Source of the DNA: Myxococcales bacterium
GTDB taxonomy: Bacteria; Myxococcota_A; Polyangia; Nannocystales; Nannocystaceae
Direction of reading: 5' to 3'
DNA length: 64,000 bases
Assembly: GCA_020633335.1 (NCBI GenBank)
Contig: JACKDU010000006.1
Coordinates: forward strand, 530,443 to 594,442
Both the position numbers and the translations under genes were made by a program. Shown here one piece after another: positions 24,517-34,567 of this stretch. Numbering within the stretch: position 1 is the stretch's first letter; every line of letters starts with the position of its first letter. The notes beneath the pieces are model-generated. The model saw nothing but the letters and a program-made list of their open reading frames with translations, searched no databases and had not been told where the DNA came from.

Positions 24517-24522
24517 TCGTCG

Positions 24523-25425
24523 ATGGCCTCCAAGATCGTCCCCGTCCTCGCCTTCCTCCTCCTCTCCGGCTGCGTGGGCGATGATGTGGCGACGTCCGCA
24601 ACGACGACCACGAGCGCGAGCGCCGGGACCAGCGAGGGGTCCAGCGGCGCGAGCACGAGCACCGGCACCAGCGACGGGAGCAGCGGGGGCGGGACCAGCG
24701 GGTCGGCGTCGACCAGCTCGTCGAGCTCGTCCGGCGGCTCGAGCTCGTCGAGCTCCTCGGGCTCCTCGGGGAGCGAGTCGACGAGCTCGGCGAGCGACGG
24801 CACCACGTCGTCCGGGGGCGACACGACCAGCGGCGGCGGGATGGCCTGCGCCTTCGAGCCGACCGAGTCCTTCGACGCGAGCCTCGTCGACCTCGACAAG
24901 GGGATGGGGTGCGGGATCTTGACCTTCGACGGGACGGTCGGCGTCAACATGGGCGGGGTCTGGGAGCTCGACAACTGCCCCTGCGGGAACCAGTGCTTCG
25001 TCCCCGATCCCTGGGAGCTGACGATCGACGCGCCGGCGGATCTCCTGCCCAAGCTCGACGTCTGCGCGAAGATCGTCCTCGAGAGCAAGCCCGGCCCGGT
25101 GCCGAACACCTGCGAGCTCGTCAGCATCACGATCTGGGACACGATGAAGGGCGGGGCGCCGGTCTACGCCGGCGGCGGGGCGCCGGGCTACGCCGTCGAC
25201 AACCTCGCGGTCGCCGGCACCAAGATCGACACCTGCGTCTGCGAGGGCTGCTGCGACGACGGTGAGATCCACGAGCTGACCTTCACGGTCGACGGGCAGG
25301 AGAGCGCCCTCGCGGAGGCGAGCGAGGGGGTCCTGGGCGGCTACGGGATCCACAACCTCGCGTCGCACATCAGCGGGATCTGCGACGTGCCCGCGGCCTT
25401 CTCGTGGGTGATCCGCGCGCTCTGA
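24523..25425 (+). CDS. Lipoprotein with long Ser/Gly linker, unknown C-terminal domain
   Basis: A 300-residue lipoprotein with lipobox LSGC. About 85 residues of almost pure Ser/Thr/Gly follow, a longer stalk than in the neighbouring lipoproteins. The C-terminal domain (about 106-300) has clustered cysteines (NCPCGNQC, CVCEGCC) and a beta-rich pattern with short DxD-like turns; it is not obviously related to the beta-helix family. I do not recognise the fold. No Shine-Dalgarno site is present; the -10 sits directly upstream. It closes the lipoprotein array on this strand. Confidence 0.85.
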   Translation: MASKIVPVLAFLLLSGCVGDDVATSATTTTSASAGTSEGSSGASTSTGTSDGSSGGGTSGSASTSSSSSSGGSSSSSSSGSSGSESTSSASDGTTSSGGDTTSGGGMACAFEPTESFDASLVDLDKGMGCGILTFDGTVGVNMGGVWELDNCPCGNQCFVPDPWELTIDAPADLLPKLDVCAKIVLESKPGPVPNTCELVSITIWDTMKGGAPVYAGGGAPGYAVDNLAVAGTKIDTCVCEGCCDDGEIHELTFTVDGQESALAEASEGVLGGYGIHNLASHISGICDVPAAFSWVIRAL

Positions 25426-25491
25426 TTCGGCGGCTGCGCATCGGCCTGCGCGCCTGCGTCTGGGGATCCTGCGGGGGGCTCCGCGGGGCGC

Positions 25492-25671
25492 TCAGGGGCT
25501 CTGCGGGGCCTCTGGGGCCGCCGCAGGGGTCGCTTGCTCTTTCCCGCAGCTCACCCCCGGCACCAGGCCCAGCGTGAAGAGGCCGACGATGAAGAGCGTG
25601 AGCGCCAGGGTCATCGGCAGGAAGCCGGTCGAGGGCGACTCGTCGTCGCTGCTTTGTGGCTTTTCGCTCAC
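25492..25671 (-). CDS. Small single-pass membrane protein (59 aa)
   Basis: A short gene read from a GTG at 25671. The product has a polar, acidic N-terminus (EKPQSSDDESPSTG), one hydrophobic segment (LALTLFIVGLFTLGLVPGV), then SCGKEQ and an Ala/Pro-rich tail. PGVSC could be a lipobox, which would make it a small lipoprotein, but the 17-residue polar n-region is unusual for one. Support comes from a well-formed promoter on the same strand (TTGCGA-N17-TAGCCT) and the coherent membrane-protein composition. It diverges from the Lgt-family gene. Function unknown. Short length is the main reason for doubt. Confidence 0.6.
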   Translation of the reverse strand: MSEKPQSSDDESPSTGFLPMTLALTLFIVGLFTLGLVPGVSCGKEQATPAAAPEAPQSP

Positions 25672-25689
25672 GGTGCGTCCGAACGACTC

Positions 25690-25718
25690 AGGCTACACCG
25701 TCGCCGGAGCGGTCGCAA
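25690..25718 (-). promoter_or_regulatory. Promoter of the 59-aa membrane protein gene
   Basis: On the minus strand, TTGCGA, exactly 17 bases, TAGCCT, with 18 bases to the GTG. The leader would be about 11 bases. Confidence 0.6.
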
Positions 25719-25890
25719 CAAAGCGGGCGGGGCCGCAGGCAGGTGCGCGGGCGATCGCTGCGGGCCGGCCGCCGGCTGGCGAAAGGGCGCTCTGGTGGCG
25801 ATCCGGGGCACAACGGTTTACGCAGGTGTAACCACTGTCTCGACGGAATCGTCTACCATGCGGCCCAGCTAGACCGCCCCCTGAAGAACC

Positions 25891-26997
25891 ATGTCGAAGA
25901 TGCAGCACTCCTCCTACGACGAGTCCGGCGGCTCTCGCCTCGGCGAGTGGCTCCGCTCGTGGACCCTGGACTTCCACAACCGCACCGTCCTCTTCCGGAT
26001 CGGCAACTGGATCTTCACGACCTACGCGTTCCTGGCCGGCACCGCCTTCGCCGCGGGCTTCTCGATCGGCCTCTGGCACGCGTCGATGGCCGGCCTCGAC
26101 GTCGCCCAGATCGCCAAGGTCTACCTCTTCATCGTCGTCCCGGCGATCCTCGTCGGCCTCCGCTCCTTCAGCATCATGCTCGAGTGGCGTGAGCTCTTCC
26201 GGCGGCCGCTGGCGACCCTGATCAAGCCGGGCTACATGCTCCACGGCGGCATCGCCGGGGCGGTGATCGCCTTCATCGCCGTCTCGAGCATGTACGACCT
26301 GCCGATGCTCAAGCTCTTCGACGGAGCCGCGCTCGCGCAGCCGCTCGGCGAGGCGATCGCCCGCCTCGGCTGCTACGTCTACGGCTGCTGCTGGGGGCGG
26401 CCGACGACCAGCCGCTTCGGCGTCCGCTACACCAGCAAGGACTCGAAGGTGGTCCGCTGCGCGCCGCACCTCCACGGCGTCAAGATCCACCCGGCCCAGC
26501 TCTACGCGCTGGTCGCCTACGCGATCCTCTTCGCGGTGATGGTCGCGCTCCTGCCGGTCGTCCCCTTCGACGGGGCGCTCGCCGGCGCCTACTGCATCGC
26601 CCACTCGCTGATCCGCTTCAGCCTCGAGTTCTTCCGCCAGGACGATCGCGGCAAGCTCTGGGGCAAGCTCACCCACACCAACCTCTACTCGACGCTGATG
26701 GTCCTCGGCGGCGGCGCCATGCTGATCTACGGCTCGCAGTACGGCGATCCGAACCCGCTCGACGTCTCCCACCGCTTCACCTCGGTGATCGGCAACGGCT
26801 CGATCATGGGGTGGATCGCCGCCTACGGCCTGATCTTCGGCGCCGCCTACGGCGTCCACTACAAGAAGGTCGGCTCGTGGATCCAGAACCCGAGCGGCGG
26901 GATGAAGCCCAACGTCGACGAGCTCAGCATGGGAGCGGTCGCCCGCATGGAGGGGACCTGCTGCGATCACGACCACGGCGATCACCGCAACCACTAG
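25891..26997 (+). CDS. Lgt-family membrane protein with atypical signature
   Basis: A 368-residue multi-pass protein of the prolipoprotein diacylglyceryl transferase (Lgt) family, whose canonical member attaches diacylglycerol to the lipobox cysteine. Conserved features are H118 in MLHGGIAG (equivalent to the essential H103 of E. coli), R158 in ARLGCYVYGCCWGRPT (R143) and the arginine in IRFSLEFFRQDDRG (R239 region). The Lgt signature is altered: the residues matching E. coli N146 and E151 are C161 and C166. It is about 80 residues longer than usual and ends in a Cys/His tail (CCDHDHGDHRNH) that could bind metal. It may be a paralogue with a different acceptor or lipid. A housekeeping Lgt may exist elsewhere. 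Confidence 0.85.
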   Translation: MSKMQHSSYDESGGSRLGEWLRSWTLDFHNRTVLFRIGNWIFTTYAFLAGTAFAAGFSIGLWHASMAGLDVAQIAKVYLFIVVPAILVGLRSFSIMLEWRELFRRPLATLIKPGYMLHGGIAGAVIAFIAVSSMYDLPMLKLFDGAALAQPLGEAIARLGCYVYGCCWGRPTTSRFGVRYTSKDSKVVRCAPHLHGVKIHPAQLYALVAYAILFAVMVALLPVVPFDGALAGAYCIAHSLIRFSLEFFRQDDRGKLWGKLTHTNLYSTLMVLGGGAMLIYGSQYGDPNPLDVSHRFTSVIGNGSIMGWIAAYGLIFGAAYGVHYKKVGSWIQNPSGGMKPNVDELSMGAVARMEGTCCDHDHGDHRNH

Positions 26998-27094
26998 GCG
27001 CTCCGCGCCGCGGAGCGAGGAGGCCGGGCGCCGCGCGAGCGGGCCCGGCCTTCGCCGTCTCTGGGGTCCGCGGCGAGCCGCGGGGCGCGGCCGG

Positions 27095-27123
27095 TTCCCG
27101 GCGGCGGCCGCATCCGCTATAAG
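27095..27123 (+). promoter_or_regulatory. Leaderless-type promoter of the ABC-F gene
   Basis: TTCCCG, exactly 17 bases, TATAAG, then 7 bases to the GTG at 27131. The -10 is a five-of-six match to TATAAT. Confidence 0.75.
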
Positions 27124-27130
27124 CGCGCCC

Positions 27131-29191
<2,061 letters not shown>

Positions 29192-29198
29192 ATTGCGG

Positions 29199-29227
29199 TT
29201 GAAAGCGCGCGGCGAAGGCGACAAGCT
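29199..29227 (+). promoter_or_regulatory. Candidate leaderless promoter with TTGAAAGCGC
   Basis: TTGAAA, exactly 17 bases, CAAGCT, then 7 bases to the ATG at 29235. The -35 and following GCGC repeat those at 17489. The -10 is weak (A at position 2 and T at position 6 only). Confidence 0.5.
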
Positions 29228-29234
29228 GCCGCCC

Positions 29235-29726
29235 ATGTCGATCGTCGGGCGCCTCTCGGGATCCCTCTGCAAGCTGGCCCTTGGGACCTTCTGCCTCGGC
29301 CTCGTCGCCGGCGTCGCCTGCAAGCCGAAGTACGCGCCGAACGAGCCGGTCGACGGGGCGCCGGACGCCTGCTGCCGGGTCGCCAACGCCGAGATGACGA
29401 AGTTCGCCGGCTGCCGGATCACCCACCGCTGCAAGAACGACGAGCCGATCTGGATGCGCGGCCACATCAAGTGCTCGCCGGTCGAGGAGGGGCGCTGCGC
29501 CGGCGGCCGCTGCTGCGAGTACCGGCCGCTCTACGGCTCGCCGGACGCCGTCCTCTTCTGGGACGACGGGAGCGGCGGCGAGGGCAAGAAGGAGGAGGCC
29601 GGCGGCGACGCGGCGAGCGAGGCGGCCAAGACGGGGGAGGGCGCCGCGTCCGAGGCCGCCGAGGCGCCGGCCGGCGACGCCGACGAATCCGGCGGAGCGG
29701 GCGAGCCCGAGGGCGCCGAGGGCTGA
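29235..29726 (+). CDS. Small Cys-rich lipoprotein with Ala/Glu tail
   Basis: A 163-residue lipoprotein with lipobox VAC followed by KPKYAPNEP. The central domain (about 38-105) holds eight cysteines, including ACCRV and GRCCEYR, implying a disulphide-rich fold. The C-terminal third is a low-complexity Ala/Glu/Gly tail. The start is set by the signal peptide and a promoter seven bases upstream. It lies 43 bases after the ABC-F gene but seems to have its own promoter. I recognise no family. Confidence 0.82.
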   Translation: MSIVGRLSGSLCKLALGTFCLGLVAGVACKPKYAPNEPVDGAPDACCRVANAEMTKFAGCRITHRCKNDEPIWMRGHIKCSPVEEGRCAGGRCCEYRPLYGSPDAVLFWDDGSGGEGKKEEAGGDAASEAAKTGEGAASEAAEAPAGDADESGGAGEPEGAEG

Positions 29727-29798
29727 GGGCGCCCCGACGCTCTCGGAGGAGCGGGTCGTGCTAGCCTCGTCGGCCATCTCTCCGACAAGGCGTCACCC

Positions 29799-31352
29799 AT
29801 GAAGCTCACCCCGCGTCTCTCGCTCCTCGGCCTCTCCCTCGCGCTCGCCGCCTGCAACGGCGACGACATGACCACCGCCGGGAGCGCGAGCGAGACCGGC
29901 TCGACCTCGGGCTCCAGCGTCAGCGCGACGGCGAGCGCCACCACGAGCACCACGGGCGCGACCACCGACACCCAGGGGGGGAGCGGCACCGACTCGATGG
30001 GGACGACGTCGGGCGCGAGCACCGGCTCGACCAGCGACTCCGGGACGGCGACGACCTCGGAGAGCGACGGCAGCACCAGCATGCCGGTGACCACCGGCCC
30101 CGATCCGGTCTGCGGCGACGGCGACCTCGACGACGGCGAGGAGTGCGACGACGGCAACCTCGCGCCGGACGACGGCTGCGAGCCCGACTGCACGATCACG
30201 ATGCCGAAGACCTGCGGCAACGAGATGCTCGACGACGGCGAGGCCTGCGACGGCGACCTCTTCATGGGCGAGACCGAGTGCAAGCTCCTCGACGACCAGT
30301 ACTCCGGCGGCACCGTCTCCTGCGGCGGCAATTGCCAGCTCGACTACTCGGGCTGCGAGAAGTGCGAGGCGCCGGGGCAGCTCCTGCCCTGCGACGCCGA
30401 CAGCTACATCAAGGGGACGAGCGACGACATCCTCCACGCGATCGAGCTCGCCTGCGACAGCGCGGACCCGATGTTCGCCGACCCGAACAAGCACATCCCG
30501 GTCACCGAGTACATGCCGCTGAACGTCGCAAACGGCTCGTGGCGGGTGATCAAGCAGTTCGGCACCTACCTCGACCCGATGGACAACAACCTGCCGATCT
30601 GGCGGCCGCGCAAGGGCGATCGGATGCTCCTGATCTCGTCGGGAAACCTCCCGCAGCCCGACGGCAACGGCGTCCTCACCCAGCCCGGCGGGACGATCAC
30701 CGGGACCAACGGCAACCCCGACGGCCTCGGCGACATGCCCGGGATCATCAACTGGGAGAAGGGCTCGAACAACGGCGGCGGCGGCACGCCCTTCATGAAC
30801 TGCGACATGGTGAACGACTGCTCGGACACCCTCGACGCGCAGTGGAACCTCGGGAGCAAGTCGGCCAACGACGTCTTCTACTTCCAGCACAAGGTCAAGG
30901 TCCCGAAGGGCACCTACGGCTACGTCGTCGACTTCGCCTACTTCTCGTCGGAGTACCCGGTCTTCGTGAACACCTCGTTCAACGACATGGCGATCCTCTG
31001 GCAGATCTCCGAGACCTACACCGGCAACGTCACCTTCATCACCGACAACAACAACAACCCGCGGCCGCTGACGGTCACCGCGCTCGCCCAGAACAACCTG
31101 ATCAAGTACCGCGGCGACAAGAACCCCAAGGACCCGCAGCTCAACGGCACCGGCTTCCAGGACAACGGCGGCACCGGCTGGGCGACGGTGAAGGGGCCGG
31201 CCCAGCCGGAGGAGACGCTGACCCTGGCCTGGACGGTCTTCGACAAGGCCGACGGCGTCCTCGACACCGCGCTCCTCGTCGACAACTGGCAGTGGGACTG
31301 CGCCGGCTGCGTGCCCAGCGAGATCGACTCCTGCGGCGTCCAGCCGCAGTGA
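29799..31352 (+). CDS. Lipoprotein with DUF4215 motif and choice-of-anchor L domain
   Basis: A 517-residue lipoprotein with lipobox LAAC. A Ser/Thr linker of about 85 residues is followed by a DUF4215-type Cys motif (CGDGDLDDGEECDDGN), a second Cys-rich segment ending CGGNCQLDYSGCEKC, and a choice-of-anchor L domain (about 230-500) recognised by YFSSEYPVFVNTSFNDMAI and the preceding conserved beta strands. Such domains occur in secreted, often cell-envelope-anchored proteins; here the anchor is the lipid. TAGCCT at 29762-29767 is the nearest -10. Function is probably structural or adhesive, but that is inference. Confidence 0.88.
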   Translation: MKLTPRLSLLGLSLALAACNGDDMTTAGSASETGSTSGSSVSATASATTSTTGATTDTQGGSGTDSMGTTSGASTGSTSDSGTATTSESDGSTSMPVTTGPDPVCGDGDLDDGEECDDGNLAPDDGCEPDCTITMPKTCGNEMLDDGEACDGDLFMGETECKLLDDQYSGGTVSCGGNCQLDYSGCEKCEAPGQLLPCDADSYIKGTSDDILHAIELACDSADPMFADPNKHIPVTEYMPLNVANGSWRVIKQFGTYLDPMDNNLPIWRPRKGDRMLLISSGNLPQPDGNGVLTQPGGTITGTNGNPDGLGDMPGIINWEKGSNNGGGGTPFMNCDMVNDCSDTLDAQWNLGSKSANDVFYFQHKVKVPKGTYGYVVDFAYFSSEYPVFVNTSFNDMAILWQISETYTGNVTFITDNNNNPRPLTVTALAQNNLIKYRGDKNPKDPQLNGTGFQDNGGTGWATVKGPAQPEETLTLAWTVFDKADGVLDTALLVDNWQWDCAGCVPSEIDSCGVQPQ

Positions 31353-31377
31353 GCGGCGGCGTCCGCCCGCATGCAGC

Positions 31378-31407
31378 GAGGGGTCGCGGCGATCGCCGCG
31401 GCCCCTC
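31378..31407. terminator. Bidirectional terminator hairpin
   Basis: GAGGGG-T-CGCGGCGATCGCCGCG-G-CCCCTC: an inverted repeat of 30 bases with one mismatch, between the convergent choice-of-anchor L gene and a minus-strand lipoprotein. No T-tract. Confidence 0.6.
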
Positions 31408-31431
31408 TCCGCGTCACCGATCAAGCCTGTC

Positions 31432-31890
31432 CTAACCGACAGTCGGCGGCGCCTCGGTCGGCGCGTGCTCGAGGTGGAGGACGATCGACGCGTCGCCGGC
31501 GGCCGCGAGGGCGTCCTTCGCCTCGGCCGACGCCTCGGGGATCGCCGCGCGGACACAGGCGGCGCCGCTGTGCTCGGGCGAGGTCGTGATCTCCGAGAGG
31601 ACGCCGCCGTGGAGGCTCATCTCGATCGTCAGCGCGCCGGGGGAGGCGAAGGCTGGGTCGCCCTTGCAGCGCTCGCCGAGCTGGTGGACCAGGGTCGGCA
31701 CCGTCGCCATCAGCGCGTCGGCGGCGCTCTCCGGCAGGCTCCCGAGGTTGCTCTGGACGAAGAGCGAGGCGCCGGCGGGCGCGCTCCACTGGTGGGTGAG
31801 GGCGATCCGCGGGGGCGTGCGCTCCTCGGCGCCCTTGCACGCGGCGAGCGAGAGGGCGAGGGCGAGGGCAGGGAGGAGGCGGCGGGACAT
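31432..31890 (-). CDS. Small lipoprotein, unknown function
   Basis: A 152-residue lipoprotein with signal MSRRLLPALALALSL and lipobox LAAC. The mature part is compact, with only two later cysteines, and has alternating beta and helix-like segments, without the Ser/Thr stalk of the larger lipoproteins. The ATG is seven bases after GATCCT, similar in position to the leaderless -10 elements elsewhere. The neighbouring small lipoprotein upstream is separated from it by a terminator. I recognise no family. Confidence 0.8.
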   Translation of the reverse strand: MSRRLLPALALALSLAACKGAEERTPPRIALTHQWSAPAGASLFVQSNLGSLPESAADALMATVPTLVHQLGERCKGDPAFASPGALTIEMSLHGGVLSEITTSPEHSGAACVRAAIPEASAEAKDALAAAGDASIVLHLEHAPTEAPPTVG

Positions 31891-31923
31891 GGCCGGGAGG
31901 ATCGCGCCTGGCTTCGAAAAGAG

Positions 31924-31958
31924 CCACCCCGGCGTGGCTGGGGGCCAGGCCGGGGTGG
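31924..31958 (-). terminator. Rho-independent terminator of the 67-aa lipoprotein gene
   Basis: On the minus strand, CCACCCCGGC and GCCGGGGTGG form a perfect 10-base-pair stem with a 15-base loop, followed by CTCTTTTCG. It sits between two minus-strand lipoprotein genes and separates their transcripts. Confidence 0.75.
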
Positions 31959-32014
31959 TGACCGCGTTCGGCGTTCGCCGTCCGCGAGGGCTCCTGCGGC
32001 GCAGGAGCGGGAGA

Positions 32015-32218
32015 TCAGGGCTTACCCTTGACCTCGACGCAGGTCATGCTGCCCGACGCCGGGGTGCACTCGTAGATCTTGCGGAGGGCGCCGAAGAGGA
32101 AGCCGTCGTTGCGGGCGACGTAGAGCTTGCCCTCGTGCGAGGTGACGGCCCCGTAGGAGCAACCGACGGAGGTGACGGCGACGGCGGCGATGAACATTCC
32201 GGTGATGAGACGGCGCAT
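32015..32218 (-). CDS. 67-aa lipoprotein
   Basis: A very short lipoprotein: MRRLITGMFIAAVAVTS signal, lipobox VGC, and about 47 mature residues with two further cysteines (IYECTPASGSMTC). Support is good for its size: a consensus -35 promoter about 75 bases upstream, AGGAG six bases before the ATG, and a proper terminator downstream. It resembles small myxobacterial envelope proteins of unknown role. It is one of the few genes here with both a Shine-Dalgarno site and a normal-length leader. Confidence 0.82.
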   Translation of the reverse strand: MRRLITGMFIAAVAVTSVGCSYGAVTSHEGKLYVARNDGFLFGALRKIYECTPASGSMTCVEVKGKP

Positions 32219-32578
32219 GGATGGCTCCTGGCGTTTCGTGAATTCGTGTTGAGAGTTGAGGGGCGAGCGATGTGCTCGCCGGGCTGGGCGGAGAATGCCG
32301 AGCGAGGACCTCCGCTGTCAAGTGTGGACACGCCCGGGGGCGTGGAGCGCTTCGGCGCGATCATGGCGAGTGCCGGGACAAAGCCGCGTCCGAGCGTTCA
32401 GAACGGCGCTCTGGCGGCCTTCTCGTCGTGTGACCTTCGGGACAGGGCGCGCCGTGGCGCGACGTCTCGGGAGTGACGGCGATCACGTCTCGACGAAGTC
32501 GCCCCTCCAGGGCGCGCCTCGAGAGATCGCGTTCAGTGCGCAGCGACCTCGCTGTCCGGGGAGGCGCCGCCTTTTTGG
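32219..32578. other. Intergenic region upstream of the 67-aa lipoprotein
   Basis: It contains the strong minus-strand promoter and the leader of the small lipoprotein gene. The remainder, up to the end of the zinc-ribbon gene, has no credible gene. A TTCGGGACAGGG stretch near 32447 loosely resembles the CATGTCCC motif family. Confidence 0.5.
32292..32321 (-). promoter_or_regulatory. Strong promoter of the 67-aa lipoprotein gene
   Basis: On the minus strand, a perfect consensus TTGACA, 18 bases, CATTCT. It predicts a leader of about 67 bases ending in CAGGAGCCATCC before the ATG. Confidence 0.75.
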
Positions 32579-34393
32579 CTACTTCTTGAGGCGCGCGAGC
32601 TGACTGGTCGCGTCGCGGGCGTAGCGGCCCTCGGGGGCGAGCTCGAGGTAGGTCTCGTAGGCCTTGATCGCCGCCTCGGTCGACTTGTTGTTCTGATGGA
32701 GCACGCCGAGGGTGAGCCAGCAGTCGGCCTGGGTCGGCGCGGCCTCGACACAGCGGGTGGAGGTCGCCAGCGAGCCCGCGAGGTCGCCCCGCTCGAGCTG
32801 GATCTGGGCGCGCAGGAGGAGCACCTCGGGGTGGTTCGGGTGGCTGGCGGCGACCTCCTCGAGGGCGGCCTCCGCCGGCTTGAGGCGGTGCTTCTCGTAG
32901 GCCGCGCGGGCCTCGGCGAGCTTCGCCTTGAGCTCCGGATCGTCGGCCGGCGGCGGAGCCTTGGGGGGCGGCGCGGCCTCGGGGGCGGCGGCCTCCTCGG
33001 GCTTGCCGGCGCCCTCGCCCTCGCCCTCGCCCTTGCCCTTCTCCTCGTCGCTCTTGTCGGCCTTGTCGGCCTTGTCGGACTTCTCCGCCTTGTCGGCCTT
33101 GTCGGCGCTCGCCTCGTCCTTATCCCCGCTCTCGGCCGCGCTCGCGCCGTCGGTGTCGCCGGCCTTCTCGTCGTCGCCGCCCCGCAGGCCGATCGCCAGG
33201 ACCAGCAGGAGGAGCGCGCCGCCGGCGAGGATCGGCCCCCAGGGGATCGGGCGCGCCGCCGGAGCGACGGTGCTGGCGAAGGGATCGCCGTCGGCCATCG
33301 AGTCGCTGGCGGGGTCGTCGAAGAAGGCGTCGCCGCCCCCGAAGAAGGCGGCCTCGAAGTCGCTGGTCGCGCTCGCCTCACGGGCCCGCGCGGGCGCCGG
33401 GGTCGACGGGCTCGGGGTGACGGCGACGTCCTCGACGTCGAGCTCGATCGACTCGCCGGGGCTGGGGAGCGAGCCGCTCGCCTCCCAGGAGGCGCGGCTC
33501 GGCGGCGGGGTCCCGGGCGCCGGGGTGATCGGCCCCGCCGGCTCGCTGAGGGGCGCGGGCGCGGTCAGGAGGGCCTGGAGCGAGGCCGGCTGCGGGCGCT
33601 CGCCGAGCGGCGGCTGCGGACGCTCGCCGAGCGGCGGCATCCGGCGCTCGGGCGGCGGCGGCGGGCCGGAGAGCGGCGGCGGAGAGGATCTGTCCAATAG
33701 GACAGCATCGGCGGGGGCCCCCGGCGCTCGCCACGTCGGCATCGGCCCGCCGTGGGCGCTCGTCCGGCCCCAGGGGAGATCGCCGATGCTGGTCGTCGCT
33801 AGCCCGGGGCGCTGCTGCGGCTGCGGGGTCGCGGGCGTCGGCGTCTCGGCGCTCGGGACCACGCTCAGGGCCGCCGCCTGACGCTCGTCGTAGGGCGGCG
33901 GCGCCGGCAGGGGCGCCGCCTGGGCGCCGAGGGAGTGGCTCACGATCTCGCCGAGGGGTTGCGGCGCCGCCGGCTGCGGCGCGGCGGCCTGCACCTGGCC
34001 GAGCGCGTGCGGATAGGCGAGGGGCTGGGCGAGGGGCTGGTAGGCGAGGGGCTGGGTGAGGGGCTGATAGGCGAGCGGCTGCGGGGCCTGCGGGTGCGGC
34101 TCTGGGGCGAGCGGCTGGGAAGCGAGGGGCTGGTGGGCGAGCGGCTGCGCAGCGAGCGGCTGGGAAGCGAGGGGCTGGTGGGCGAGGGGCTGGTGGGCGA
34201 GCGCCTGGGCGAGGTGGGGCTGGGTCGGCGCCTGCGGGTGGCCGAGGAGGTGCGGGCTCGCGGACGTCGGCACCTCGCTGGGGGCGCTCTCGGACCACGC
34301 CGGCCGCTTCGACGGGTCGAGCCACTCGCCGCAGTAGCGGCACTTCGCCGCGACGTCCTGGATCGACTCTCCGCAATAGGGGCAGGCCTTCAC
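32579..34393 (-). CDS. Zinc-ribbon, QPLA-repeat, single-TM, TPR protein
   Basis: A 604-residue protein. The N-terminus is a zinc ribbon (CPYCGESIQDVAAKCRYCG). A low-complexity region of Gln-Pro-Leu-Ala repeats (about residues 60-130) and a long Pro-rich segment follow. One transmembrane helix (GPILAGGALLLLVLAIGL, near 390) leads to a Lys/Asp/Glu/Ala-rich stretch and a C-terminal TPR domain of about three repeats. The zinc ribbon is cytoplasmic and the TPR outside if topology is standard. The GTG start is supported by TAAGGT seven bases upstream. Similar architectures are common in myxobacteria without a known function. The stop is within 30 bases of a GGCGGCGCC palindrome. Confidence 0.85.
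   Translation of the reverse strand: MKACPYCGESIQDVAAKCRYCGEWLDPSKRPAWSESAPSEVPTSASPHLLGHPQAPTQPHLAQALAHQPLAHQPLASQPLAAQPLAHQPLASQPLAPEPHPQAPQPLAYQPLTQPLAYQPLAQPLAYPHALGQVQAAAPQPAAPQPLGEIVSHSLGAQAAPLPAPPPYDERQAAALSVVPSAETPTPATPQPQQRPGLATTSIGDLPWGRTSAHGGPMPTWRAPGAPADAVLLDRSSPPPLSGPPPPPERRMPPLGERPQPPLGERPQPASLQALLTAPAPLSEPAGPITPAPGTPPPSRASWEASGSLPSPGESIELDVEDVAVTPSPSTPAPARAREASATSDFEAAFFGGGDAFFDDPASDSMADGDPFASTVAPAARPIPWGPILAGGALLLLVLAIGLRGGDDEKAGDTDGASAAESGDKDEASADKADKAEKSDKADKADKSDEEKGKGEGEGEGAGKPEEAAAPEAAPPPKAPPPADDPELKAKLAEARAAYEKHRLKPAEAALEEVAASHPNHPEVLLLRAQIQLERGDLAGSLATSTRCVEAAPTQADCWLTLGVLHQNNKSTEAAIKAYETYLELAPEGRYARDATSQLARLKK
34010..34215 (-). repeat. Degenerate 15-base repeat encoding Gln-Pro-Leu-Ala units
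   Basis: Units related to GAGGGGCTGGTGGGC (plus strand) recur about a dozen times within the zinc-ribbon gene, encoding QPLA-H/S/A/Y. It is a coding repeat, not CRISPR. Confidence 0.75.
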
Positions 34394-34400
34394 GGGGCCG

Positions 34401-34406
34401 ACCTTA
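34401..34406 (-). promoter_or_regulatory. -10 element (TAAGGT) seven bases before a GTG start
   Basis: On the minus strand, TAAGGT is followed by seven bases and the GTG of the zinc-ribbon gene. Leaderless layout, no Shine-Dalgarno. Confidence 0.6.
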
Positions 34407-34553
34407 GCACAGGGCGGCTTTGCGCCGCCTGGATCGGCGCTCCGCCGCGATGTGCAGGGTCGCGCGCCGGCCTTCCGCGATCGCCGCGAGGGCCCCCGCG
34501 CGTCCGCGGCGCCCGCTCCGGCGCGCCGCTGGTCAGCCGCCGGGGCCCCGGGG

Positions 34554-34559
34554 TATAGG
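34554..34559 (+). promoter_or_regulatory. -10 element (TATAGG) eight bases before an ATG
   Basis: TATAGG is followed by eight bases and the ATG at 34568. There is no Shine-Dalgarno site, so the transcript is probably leaderless or nearly so. Confidence 0.55.
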
Positions 34560-34567
34560 TCGCGGCG

